From an uncultured bacterium (GTDB lineage: Bacteria > CAIJMQ01), in the NCBI GenBank assembly GCA_903821905.1, contig CAIJMQ010000040.1:1-14794 (forward strand): a stretch of 14,794 nt of DNA, in the 5' to 3' direction. Below the pieces are notes generated by a model that did no database searches, was not told the origin of the DNA, and was given only the letters and a program-made list of their open reading frames with translations. Both the position numbers and the translations under genes were made by a program. Positions within the stretch are counted from its first letter, which is position 1. Each line of letters starts with the position of its first letter. This document shows positions 1 to 6,047 of this stretch, one piece after another.

Positions 1-2
1 AT

Positions 3-407
3 TGTAATTTCTATGTTCATTATATTAAGAATAAACCTAAGGAATTTTTAGAAGAACTAAATGAAACACTTAAAGCGAACAATTATGAAGTGGTAATGGT
101 TAACGAATCCTCAAGAGTTTTGGCTTTAGCTTGTTCTGAAAAACCGGATTTGATATTGCTGGACATAAAAATGCCTGGTAAAAGTGGATTTCAGTTGGCT
201 ACAGAAATAAAACACTCTTATGGGATTTCACAAATACCAATTATTGCTATGAGCGCTTACTTCGAAGAGGAGGATAGACCATTAATGGAAATGTGTGGGA
301 TTAGTTCGCACCTGAAAAAGCCCTTTACGCCATTGGATGTTGTTACAGGGATAGAGAATGCTTTACAAGGTAATAAAGTAATAAATAATTTTGAGTTGTG
401 TAAATAA
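3..407 (+). CDS. Single-domain response regulator (receiver domain), 5' end cut by window edge
   Basis: The frame is open from the first bases of the window, so the gene starts outside it; a GTG at 90 is only an internal codon and would remove the first helix. The protein has a CheY-like receiver fold. The phospho-acceptor is the Asp in LLDIKMPG (codon at 162-164). The conserved Ser of IIAMSAY and the Lys of LKKPF follow at the expected distances. After the last helix (ENAL) only about 13 residues remain, so there is no output domain: it should act by binding a partner protein in a two-component relay. The acidic pair normally found at the end of strand 1 (DD) seems replaced by Lys/Asn in the visible N-terminal stretch (IKNKPKEF), which would impair Mg2+ binding. 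That reading depends on sequence at the window edge. No kinase is visible nearby. Confidence 0.85.
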   Translation, partial: CNFYVHYIKNKPKEFLEELNETLKANNYEVVMVNESSRVLALACSEKPDLILLDIKMPGKSGFQLATEIKHSYGISQIPIIAMSAYFEEEDRPLMEMCGISSHLKKPFTPLDVVTGIENALQGNKVINNFELCK

Positions 408-416
408 TTGAAAGAT

Positions 417-426
417 AAAGGAGGTG
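417..426 (+). promoter_or_regulatory. Very strong Shine-Dalgarno site of the DUF3185 gene
   Basis: AAAGGAGGTG lies 8 bases before the ATG at 435 and fixes that start over the in-frame TTG at 408. It matches the anti-SD end of 16S rRNA over about ten bases. The spacer GATTTCA recurs before the small basic gene at 3146. Confidence 0.8.
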
Positions 427-434
427 GATTTCAA

Positions 435-641
435 ATGAATAAAGGGATTTCAGCTGTGTTGTTGATTGTCGGGATTATGTTAATCATCTGGGGCATTCAC
501 TCATCGGAGTCGTTTAATTCCGGTGTGTCGCGATTCTTTACAGGTTCGCCTACAGACAAGACCATCTGGTTGCTAATCGGCGGGCTAATTATGGGTGTTG
601 TCGGACTGCTTGGCGTGCTTCGCGGTTCAAAGAGTAACTAA
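435..641 (+). CDS. DUF3185-family small membrane protein
   Basis: A 68-residue protein with two hydrophobic helices (about residues 4-21 and 43-62) joined by a polar loop. The loop carries the family hallmark [14 protein letters not shown] (about residues 32-45), followed by LLIGG and a C-terminal LRGSK, which is why I assign DUF3185. Family members are uncharacterised inner-membrane proteins, often found near other tiny stress-type membrane proteins, as here. The ATG at 435 is chosen because of the strong SD just upstream; the TTG at 408 would add nine residues encoded by the SD itself. It follows the receiver gene by 27 bases and could be co-transcribed with it. The biochemical role is unknown. 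Confidence 0.86.
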   Translation: MNKGISAVLLIVGIMLIIWGIHSSESFNSGVSRFFTGSPTDKTIWLLIGGLIMGVVGLLGVLRGSKSN

Positions 642-643
642 AG

Positions 644-681
644 AATGCCTTTAGGCATTTGTCCACTTCTATGTTGTGGAC
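644..681 (+). other. Two tandem small hairpins between DUF3185 and DUF1328 genes
   Basis: The first stem pairs AATGCC (644-649) with GGCATT (654-659) around a TTTA loop. The second pairs GTCCAC (661-666) with GTGGAC (676-681). Neither is followed by a T-run, so they are not classical intrinsic terminators. They sit directly before the next SD (687-695), so they could set mRNA processing, stability or ribosome access. Confidence 0.5.
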
Positions 682-700
682 AAAAGAAAGGAGGTTCAGT

Positions 701-865
701 ATGTTAGGTTGGTCAGCAACATTTTTTGTTATTGCTATTGTTGCAGCGCTGTTAGGATTTACGGGAATTGCCGGTTCTGCCATGGGGATAGCTAAAGTTT
801 TGTTTGTTATATTCCTAATTTTAGCGTTTCTCATTTTTATTCTTGGAAGAAGCCGGTCTGTATAA
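701..865 (+). CDS. DUF1328 (YtjA-like) small membrane protein
   Basis: A 54-residue protein made almost entirely of two transmembrane helices around the family signature [21 protein letters not shown] (residues 15-35, shown here to identify the family by its Gly/Ala-rich turn). It ends in the usual short basic tail (GRSRSV). The ATG at 701 is preceded at a 5-base distance by AAAGGAGGT (687-695). An in-frame TTG at 659 lies inside a hairpin and is rejected. DUF1328 proteins sit in the inner membrane and have no known activity; in many bacteria they occur with other short envelope or osmotic-stress proteins, matching the neighbours here. Confidence 0.9.
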   Translation: MLGWSATFFVIAIVAALLGFTGIAGSAMGIAKVLFVIFLILAFLIFILGRSRSV

Positions 866-898
866 ATCTTTATCAGAAAATAAAAAAGGAGGTATTTC

Positions 899-1564
899 AT
901 GAACATCAAATATTTTAAAGTGCTAATTGCGGTTACAGCCGTTATGTTGATTGCGAGTATGTCTGTATGCGCTTATGAGATAGGGAAGACGATGCTTAAA
1001 GTGTCTGGGGAAATTGCATGGGTAGATGTTAAACTCGGTAAACTGCAACTTCAGGACGACACATCTCGAGGTAAAGGAGCAACAACAGAGTATAGAATTA
1101 ACCAGAATGATACGCGTGTAACTGACCCTGCAGATAAGAAGTTCCTAAAGCTTGAAGATTTACGGGCGGGTCAACATGTCACAATGGAAGTGATAGGTGG
1201 TAAAGCGGAACAGATTGTCCAAAATATCGTCATCAAATCCTTACCGTCACCTTATTTCCAAGAAGCCTATGGAGAGATTGAGTCCATAGATGTCACAGCT
1301 GGAACACTTGTCATAGTTGAGAAACCAAGAAGCGATGAAGAAGGAAGCAGCAGACTGTCCTATTTCACCTTTGAACCAAGAGACATCATTTTTATGCAAA
1401 GCCCAAGTGAACAGCCTGTAAAATTAGAACTGAAGCCTGGTGATACAGTAAAGGTTGAATATGTAGTGAAGGATGGAAAGAAACAGACACATTCTATTAA
1501 GCTGTATTCACCGCAGGGATCTACAAGCACAACCACGACCACAACTACAACCACAACACGATAA
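899..1564 (+). CDS. Exported protein with two similar beta-rich repeats and a poly-Thr tail
   Basis: A 221-residue protein. Residues 1-25 are a signal peptide (basic start, hydrophobic core, VCA before YE). Two related segments follow. The first (about 36-113) begins GEIAWVDVKLGKLQL and the second (about 125-202) begins GEIESIDVTAGTLVI. Each continues to a line of the form 'L..L..G..V.VE/ME' and ends in a short strand. This looks like a duplicated small beta-barrel of the DUF5666/OB type, but the family is an inference. The protein ends in ten consecutive threonines and one Arg, written in mixed ACA/ACC/ACG/ACT codons. The SD is AAAGGAGGT at 885-893, six bases before the ATG. It lies 33 bases after the DUF1328 gene and is probably in the same transcript. 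Function unknown; an extracytoplasmic binding or surface role is likely. Confidence 0.8.
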   Translation: MNIKYFKVLIAVTAVMLIASMSVCAYEIGKTMLKVSGEIAWVDVKLGKLQLQDDTSRGKGATTEYRINQNDTRVTDPADKKFLKLEDLRAGQHVTMEVIGGKAEQIVQNIVIKSLPSPYFQEAYGEIESIDVTAGTLVIVEKPRSDEEGSSRLSYFTFEPRDIIFMQSPSEQPVKLELKPGDTVKVEYVVKDGKKQTHSIKLYSPQGSTSTTTTTTTTTTR

Positions 1565-1589
1565 TGGTAAAAAATAAAGTGAGGTAAAA

Positions 1590-2723
1590 ATGAAATTTAA
1601 AAATTTGGCTCTATATGTAATGATCGGAGTCATTGCTTTTAGTATTGGTATTTTCTTGACAGGATGCGCGACAACAAATAATAATGGAGGAGGAGATTCA
1701 AATGGACAGGGACAGCCCCATTTTTTAGGGATACCTACTGTCACCAACAGAGACCATGCTGCTGATGCTGTTAATGTGCCCATTAACTATGTAATTAGCG
1801 TAATCTTCAGTAAGGAAATGAACCCTACAACAATTAACACGGAAACCTTCACGGTGGAGAGAATACAGCAATTCCCATTACCCAGAATACCCGTAACAGG
1901 AACAGTCGTCCCTGTCGGTACAGCGGCGACTTTTATACCGGACATCAATCTCATTCCTAGTGCTCTTTATACTGTCACGATTACGACAGGGGCAAGAGAC
2001 ATGGCAGGCAATGCACTGTTAACTAACCATGTATGGAGTTTTAGGACGGGTACCGGCATAGCACAAGGACCTGTGCCAGTAAACCTTGGAACGGCTGGCG
2101 ATTTTGTGATTCTGTCAAAATCAGGAATCACAGATGTTCCAGCTTCAGTGATTACTGGAAATGTCGGGACGAGCCCAATCACGGGTGCTGCTAACCACTT
2201 AAGCTGTCCAGAAGTGACTGGAAGTGTTTACTCAGTCGATGCTGCTGGCCCTGCTCCATGTAGTATTATGGATCCAACTAGACTCACTACTTCTGTAAGC
2301 GACATGGAAACTGCGTACACTGACGCAGCAGGACGAGTATTGCCTGATTTCACCGAACTGGGCGCTGGAGATATTAGTGCGATGACACTCGCTCCCGGTC
2401 TTTATAAATGGAGTACAGGAGTCCACATAGACAATAGGGGTGTCACACTTTCGGGCAGCGCAAATGATGTTTGGATTTTTCAGATAGCGCAAGACCTCAC
2501 TGTGGACAGCACTGCTGTTGTAACTCTAGGTGGCACTGCACAGGCCTCAAACATATTCTGGCAGGTCGGCGGCGACACTGGAGTGACTCTCGGAACGACG
2601 TCTGTTGTTAAGGGGAATATATTGGCAATAGCAGGTATTGTAGTGGACACTGGAGCAACGCTGAATGGCAGGGCGCTTGCACAGACTGCTGTTACTCTTG
2701 ATCACAGTGTTGTAGGACCGTAA
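1590..2723 (+). CDS. Ice-binding-like (DUF3494) lipoprotein with Big_5 Ig-like domain
   Basis: A 377-residue lipoprotein. The signal peptide ends in the lipobox LTGC, so Cys26 should be lipidated and the protein membrane-anchored on the outside. A Gly/Asn-rich linker (27-42) is followed by a bacterial Ig-like Big_5 domain (about 48-155; note VIFSKEMNPTTI and the closing WSFRTG). Residues about 163-377 form a DUF3494 domain: it opens LGTAGDFVILSKSGI with VITGNVGTSPI after it, and ends with GRALAQTAVTLDHSVV. DUF3494 proteins are beta-solenoids; several bind ice, others are adhesins or of unknown role, so ice binding is not proven here. The start has GTGAGGT seven bases upstream. The stretch looks clearly richer in G+C than its neighbours, and DUF3494 genes are often transferred between lineages. 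Confidence 0.9.
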   Translation: MKFKNLALYVMIGVIAFSIGIFLTGCATTNNNGGGDSNGQGQPHFLGIPTVTNRDHAADAVNVPINYVISVIFSKEMNPTTINTETFTVERIQQFPLPRIPVTGTVVPVGTAATFIPDINLIPSALYTVTITTGARDMAGNALLTNHVWSFRTGTGIAQGPVPVNLGTAGDFVILSKSGITDVPASVITGNVGTSPITGAANHLSCPEVTGSVYSVDAAGPAPCSIMDPTRLTTSVSDMETAYTDAAGRVLPDFTELGAGDISAMTLAPGLYKWSTGVHIDNRGVTLSGSANDVWIFQIAQDLTVDSTAVVTLGGTAQASNIFWQVGGDTGVTLGTTSVVKGNILAIAGIVVDTGATLNGRALAQTAVTLDHSVVGP

Positions 2724-2790
2724 AAATGTATGATGAATGTGGTTAAGAATATGGAGTAAAGAAATGAATTTATTAAGAAAATAGAGATTA

Positions 2791-2851
2791 CTCCGAAACG
2801 CAAACTGGCTAAAATTATCTTCAATAATTTTAGCCAGCGCTTCGGAGTTTT
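2791..2851 (+). terminator. Very long hairpin with short T-run, probable terminator of the DUF3494 gene
   Basis: The inner stem is a perfect 14-bp pairing of 2805-2818 with 2824-2837 around the loop CTTCA. An outer 7-bp stem pairs CTCCGAA (2791-2797) with TTCGGAG (2841-2847). Four T's follow (2848-2851). The short T-run makes termination plausible but not certain. Confidence 0.6.
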
Positions 2852-2876
2852 GCCCGCTGACGAAACAAAAACGGGC
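2852..2876 (+). promoter_or_regulatory. Second stem-loop next to the SD of the PLDc_N gene
   Basis: GCCCG (2852-2856) pairs with CGGGC (2872-2876), with an A-rich 15-base loop, just three bases before the SD AAGGAGGG (2879-2886). The 3' flank CTC could alternatively pair with GAG at 2845-2847, competing with the long hairpin. That arrangement could couple termination or ribosome access. No known riboswitch class was recognised. Confidence 0.35.
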
Positions 2877-2889
2877 TCAAGGAGGGTCT

Positions 2890-3072
2890 ATGGGTTATGG
2901 ATATATGGGAGGAATATTTGGGCTCCTAATTTTGATTCTAGATATTGTCGCCATTGTTGATGTCCTAAAAAGTTCCATAGATACAGGTAAACAGGCATTG
3001 TGGATTATTCTGATACTTTTCTTGCCTGTTATCGGCATGGTACTTTATTTTTTCGTTGGCAAGAAGACATAG
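2890..3072 (+). CDS. Stand-alone PLDc_N-type small membrane protein
   Basis: A 60-residue protein with two membrane helices (about 9-25 and 35-56). The hydrophilic turn between them has DVLKSSIDTGKQALWI, followed by LPVIGMVLYFFVG. This pattern (ALWIILILFLPVIG.V.YF) matches the two-helix N-terminal module of cardiolipin synthases and similar proteins (PLDc_N), here without any catalytic HKD domain. Such free-standing copies are common small inner-membrane proteins of unknown role. The start is fixed by the SD AAGGAGGG at 2879-2886. It is separated from the DUF3494 gene by the long hairpin and so is probably a separate or attenuated transcript. It belongs with the two other tiny membrane proteins at 435 and 701. 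Confidence 0.85.
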   Translation: MGYGYMGGIFGLLILILDIVAIVDVLKSSIDTGKQALWIILILFLPVIGMVLYFFVGKKT

Positions 3073-3145
3073 TTTGTGAGAGCACCTTTTTATAGTAGTT
3101 GCGAGGTTTCGCGCTTATTCAAAAATTAAAGGAGGTGATTTCAAA

Positions 3146-3265
3146 ATGGCAAAGAAAAGCAGAGGTGGTAGAATGACTGCAGCTAAGGGACGCGCCAAGA
3201 AAAGTCCAGGCGGCAAAGGTATGGTTAAAAATCGTCCTGCAGGTCGAAAAATTATGAAGACTTAA
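3146..3265 (+). CDS. 39-residue Lys/Arg/Gly-rich basic protein, unrecognised
   Basis: A very short frame, starting MAKKSRGGRMTAAKGRAKKS and ending GRKIMKT before TAA. About one third of the residues are Lys or Arg, seven are Gly, there is no acidic residue at all and no membrane segment. It is supported by the best SD of the window: AAAGGAGGTGAT (3128-3139) matches the 16S tail over about twelve bases, followed by TTCAAA and the ATG. The length, charge and lack of acidic residues suggest a nucleic-acid or ribosome-binding peptide, but no family is recognised and that is inference. It stands between the PLDc_N gene and the AsmA-like gene, each separated by about 70 bases. A random open frame of this size is possible in principle; the SD argues against it. 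Confidence 0.62.
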   Translation: MAKKSRGGRMTAAKGRAKKSPGGKGMVKNRPAGRKIMKT

Positions 3266-3284
3266 AAAAAGATTACATTCTTTT

Positions 3285-3317
3285 GAACGCCTTCACCAAT
3301 GATTAGTGGGGGCGTTC
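3285..3317 (+). other. Inverted repeat after the small basic gene
   Basis: GAACGCC (3285-3291) pairs with GGCGTTC (3311-3317). An inner imperfect stem pairs CACCAAT with ATTAGTG. There is no T-run after it on the plus strand (four T's precede it), so it may protect the 3' end of the upstream mRNA rather than terminate. Confidence 0.45.
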
Positions 3318-3337
3318 GTTGATAAAGTGAGGTGCTT

Positions 3338-4267
3338 ATGAAGAAATTTCTTATAGTGATAGGGATAATAGTCATTTTTTTAGTGTGTATTACGATTTTA
3401 AAAAATCTTATTATCAAATCCGTGGTAACAAAAGTTGCTTCTGGAGTCATAGGAGCGCCGGTGCATATAGATAGTTTTTCATTGAATATTTTAAGTTCGA
3501 CTATATATATGTCCGGATTTAAAATCTTTAACCCCAGCGGTTTTCCGGAAGGCATACTGGTATCTTGCCCCAAAATAAAAATTATATATGACCGTGCTAC
3601 CTTATTTAAGCAGAAACGTCACTTCTTACTTGTAGAGATTGAATTAAAAGAGATGGGACTTACCAAAAATAAAGAAGGAAAACTCAACGTGGATTCATTA
3701 AAGATAGTTCAGCAATCAAAGTCTTCTGAGTTTATCCCTATGCAAATTGATTTACTTACCTTAAGCATTGGCAAGATTGTTTATAAGGACTACACTGTTA
3801 GCACGGAGCCCAGCGTAAGAGTCTACGATGTTAATAAACAAAAAAGCTATAAGGGTATTCCCAGTGCTGAGCAGTTGGCTTTACTTGTACTTACAGAGCC
3901 CATGAAGGATGCAGCGATAAAAAGTGCCGAGATCTATGGGGTTGCTATTGTTTCTGGTGTGGCTGTGCTGCCGGTTGCCGTAGTGGCAATGTTTATAGGT
4001 AAAGATAGTGTGCAGGGAATCAGTGACGCAAGTTTTGAACATGTGTATGAAGTGAGTCTTGAGGTGGTAGGGCGTATGGGGAAGATTACGAAACAGGATG
4101 CTCCCAATGGGGTAATTAAAGCCAATATAAATGGAGCGTGGGTATCACTTCAACTAAGGAAGAAAGAAGATAATAAGACCGAAATAACAATTTCTGCACG
4201 CAAATATATGTTTCCTAAACCAGAAATTGCAGGGGGGGTTTTGTATCAAATATCTGATAAGCTGTAA
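3338..4267 (+). CDS. AsmA-like membrane-anchored protein with DUF3568-like C-terminal domain
   Basis: A 309-residue protein. Residues 4-21 form an N-terminal membrane anchor. Residues about 28-153 look like the AsmA/DUF748 beginning: helix, then GAPVHIDSFSLNILSSTIYM, FKIFNPSGFPEG, KIKIIYDRATLF and GKLNVDSLKIV. This family shapes or bridges the outer membrane and is anchored in the inner membrane. A second hydrophobic stretch lies at about 200-221. It is followed by a domain at about 235-305 (VYEVSLEVVGRMG, NGVIKANINGAWVSLQL, TEITISARKY) resembling DUF3568, normally a separate short lipoprotein. The start is the ATG at 3338 with GTGAGGTG directly upstream; a GTG at 3332 lies inside that SD. 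The domain fusion is an inference from pattern; the AsmA-like part is more certain. Confidence 0.75.
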   Translation: MKKFLIVIGIIVIFLVCITILKNLIIKSVVTKVASGVIGAPVHIDSFSLNILSSTIYMSGFKIFNPSGFPEGILVSCPKIKIIYDRATLFKQKRHFLLVEIELKEMGLTKNKEGKLNVDSLKIVQQSKSSEFIPMQIDLLTLSIGKIVYKDYTVSTEPSVRVYDVNKQKSYKGIPSAEQLALLVLTEPMKDAAIKSAEIYGVAIVSGVAVLPVAVVAMFIGKDSVQGISDASFEHVYEVSLEVVGRMGKITKQDAPNGVIKANINGAWVSLQLRKKEDNKTEITISARKYMFPKPEIAGGVLYQISDKL

Positions 4268-4358
4268 TAATAAATAGCGTTAAAGAAAAATTGTAAAATT
4301 GCACCGAATCTCCAGAAGAGTCAGATTAAACTTATGTGAGATTTATTGTAATATATCC

Positions 4359-5063
4359 ATGTGTCGAAATTGTGCCAATCCAAGTGAAAAAGAAAAACAA
4401 ACTCTAAATTTAATGGGATTTACTCTTATAGAATTGTTGGTAGTAATTAGTATTATTGGTATTTTAGCTGCGTTACTATTACCTGCTCTGTCTACAGCAC
4501 GTCAAGAAGCGCAAAAAATAGTATGTATCTCAAATCTCCGTCAAATTGGTAATACCCTTGTAATTTACACTAACGATTATAATGGAGTATGTCCGTTTGC
4601 TTCAGGGGAGATTAGATGGGGTCAAACGGATGCAGATTATGGAACTCCTGGTTGGATGGAACAGCTATATGACTATGTAAATGATAAAAAATTATATTCT
4701 TGTCCTGCCAATAGGGAATTCAGGGAATACAGTTATTTTTTAGGTGTGAGGGCTGCTTATAAAGAAGCAAATGATAGTTTTGCATCGGTTAGAATAGGTA
4801 GAATCATGTACTCCAGTGCTTTTGTTTTATCAGGTGATACGACGCGAGATGGTAACGCCCCAACCAATTTTAATTATTATGATTGCGATAAAGATGACTA
4901 CACACAAAACTGTGTAGGTGGAGTTGGTGCGGTTTGGACAGGATGGAAAGTTCATATGAGAGGACAAAATATTCTTTTTGCTGACGGTCATGTAGAATGG
5001 GTTCAAAATTATGTCGAAAGCAAGATGACTTTTCGTTATAATGAGTTGAGCGGATGGGAATGA
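4359..5063 (+). CDS. Prepilin-type protein with H-X9-DG C-terminal motif (DUF1559-like)
   Basis: A 234-residue protein when started at the ATG at 4359. The class III signal is [19 protein letters not shown]: cleavage by prepilin peptidase after Gly20 leaves Phe1, with Glu5 in place, followed by the hydrophobic helix. The C-terminal part carries exactly H-X9-DG ([17 protein letters not shown]), typical of the large G-pseudopilin-like families of Planctomycetes, Lentisphaerae and relatives. Their genomes hold many such genes, and the products are thought to be surface or type II secretion-like pseudopilins. The start is uncertain: no good SD is seen, the frame stays open up to a TTG at 4299, and an ATG at 4413 would leave a leader of only two residues. 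The leader contains CRNC. No pilus assembly genes are close. Confidence 0.88.
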   Translation: MCRNCANPSEKEKQTLNLMGFTLIELLVVISIIGILAALLLPALSTARQEAQKIVCISNLRQIGNTLVIYTNDYNGVCPFASGEIRWGQTDADYGTPGWMEQLYDYVNDKKLYSCPANREFREYSYFLGVRAAYKEANDSFASVRIGRIMYSSAFVLSGDTTRDGNAPTNFNYYDCDKDDYTQNCVGGVGAVWTGWKVHMRGQNILFADGHVEWVQNYVESKMTFRYNELSGWE

Positions 5064-5087
5064 ACCGAATGGTTTATCTTAATATAA

Positions 5088-5150
5088 AAAGCTTTAAAGA
5101 TAGATCCTAGCCTGAAAGAAGCCCAAGAATTCATTAAGAAATTGAATTAA
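5088..5150 (+). pseudogene. Probable 3' remnant of a TPR-repeat gene
   Basis: The 20 codons here read KALKIDPSLKEAQEFIKKLN and stop. This is the typical end of a tetratricopeptide repeat (K-A-L-x-I-D-P-x-L-x-E-A). The frame is closed by a TAA directly upstream (5085-5087) and has no start codon or SD, so it cannot be an intact gene. It probably marks a deletion or rearrangement that joined the prepilin gene to this spot. The call rests on the strong TPR-like pattern over a short length. Confidence 0.5.
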
Positions 5151-5211
5151 ATAAATTTACTTCGTTAAAAAGTTTGTCTTCCCACATCTAAATACTAAAT
5201 AATATAAATGG

Positions 5212-5217
5212 TATAAT
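5212..5217 (+). promoter_or_regulatory. -10 box of dapF, suggesting a leaderless mRNA
   Basis: A perfect TATAAT ends seven bases before the dapF ATG (5225), so transcription would start at or next to the A of the start codon. No SD is present, consistent with leaderless translation. No convincing -35 box was found at the usual distance. Confidence 0.55.
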
Positions 5218-5224
5218 TACCCAA

Positions 5225-6046
5225 ATGAACTACTTGAAATTAGATTTTTTAAAAGTATCCGGGACTGGGAATGATTTTATTGTGGTTATGAATTTAAAAA
5301 ACGAATATAGCCACAATTGGTCAAATTTGGCGCGCATTATATGTGGACGCCATTTATCTGTAGGCGCTGATGGGCTTGTGGTATTGGAAAAATCCCCAAA
5401 AGCAGACGCCAGAATGAGAATATTTAATCCTGATGGTAGCGAAGCGGAAATGTGTGGGAATGCAGCTCGTTGTTCTGCCAGAGTTCTTGTTAAAGAAGAG
5501 ATTACTTCATCGGGTGATGTAACCTTGGAAACCCTTGCAGGCATTATTACAGCCAAAGTCAAAGGCAACAATGTTAAAATAAAAATGACTAAACCCGAAA
5601 ATTTTAGAGATGGGATTAGTGTAAACATTGGCGGGATTGATTATAAAGGCAGTTTTATAAATACGGGCGTGCCCCATGCAGTGTTTTTTATGGACGATAT
5701 AGATAAAATAGAGCTAGTTAGCATTGGTTCCAGAATTCGATCTCACAGACAATTCCAACCAGCGGGTGCGAATGTTAATTTTGTTAAAGTACTGCGCAAT
5801 GATTCAATTTCCATACGGACATATGAAAGAGGAGTAGAAGACGAAACATATGCATGTGGTACGGGAGCAGTAGCTTCCAGTATGGTAGGGTATCTAAAAG
5901 GTTTATTGAAAGGAAGAAAAATAAAAGTATTGACAAAAGGCGGAGAATTAACCGTTGAAATAGAAGATGTTAATGGTGAGATCAAAAACGTTTATCTTGA
6001 AAGTCCTGTAGAAATAATTTATTCAGCTAAATATTTAGGAGAATAA
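5225..6046 (+). CDS. dapF: Diaminopimelate epimerase
   Basis: Interconverts LL- and meso-2,6-diaminopimelate in the cytoplasm, the last step before meso-DAP enters peptidoglycan and lysine synthesis. The 273-residue length is normal. The two catalytic cysteines are in the family motifs MCGNAARC (Cys77) and YACGTGAVAS (Cys211). FLKVSGTGNDFIV near the N-terminus, VGADGLV, FNPDGSEAEMCGN, ANVNFV and YERGVEDETYACG are all present, so the enzyme should be active. The start is the first ATG after a TATAAT box; no SD is visible. One base separates its stop from the dapL ATG, so the two genes form an operon covering consecutive steps of the pathway. Confidence 0.97.
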   Translation: MNYLKLDFLKVSGTGNDFIVVMNLKNEYSHNWSNLARIICGRHLSVGADGLVVLEKSPKADARMRIFNPDGSEAEMCGNAARCSARVLVKEEITSSGDVTLETLAGIITAKVKGNNVKIKMTKPENFRDGISVNIGGIDYKGSFINTGVPHAVFFMDDIDKIELVSIGSRIRSHRQFQPAGANVNFVKVLRNDSISIRTYERGVEDETYACGTGAVASSMVGYLKGLLKGRKIKVLTKGGELTVEIEDVNGEIKNVYLESPVEIIYSAKYLGE

Positions 6047-6047
6047 A

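Noticed and set aside
90-407. GTG at 90 as the start of the receiver protein
   Set aside because: The frame continues upstream with receiver-like sequence (EFLEELNETLKANNYEV) to the window edge, so the gene is simply cut.
391-419. Promoter TTGAGT-N17-GATAAA before the DUF3185 gene
   Set aside because: The -10 match is weak and transcription would start inside or after the SD, removing it.
408-434. TTG start adding nine residues to the DUF3185 protein
   Set aside because: Those codons are the SD and spacer of the ATG at 435.
659-700. TTG start for the DUF1328 protein
   Set aside because: It lies in a hairpin, and the SD at 687-695 clearly serves the ATG at 701.
1360-1783. Minus-strand frames opposite the poly-Thr tail (Val- and Cys-rich)
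   Set aside because: They are mirror readings of the ACN codon run and of the lipoprotein start, with no SD.
2791-2876. Cyclic-di-GMP, preQ1 or other known riboswitch
   Set aside because: I compared the hairpins with the consensus cores I know and found no matching conserved loops.
3285-3317. Inverted repeat as an intrinsic terminator for the small basic gene
   Set aside because: No T-run follows it on the plus strand; kept only as a structural element.
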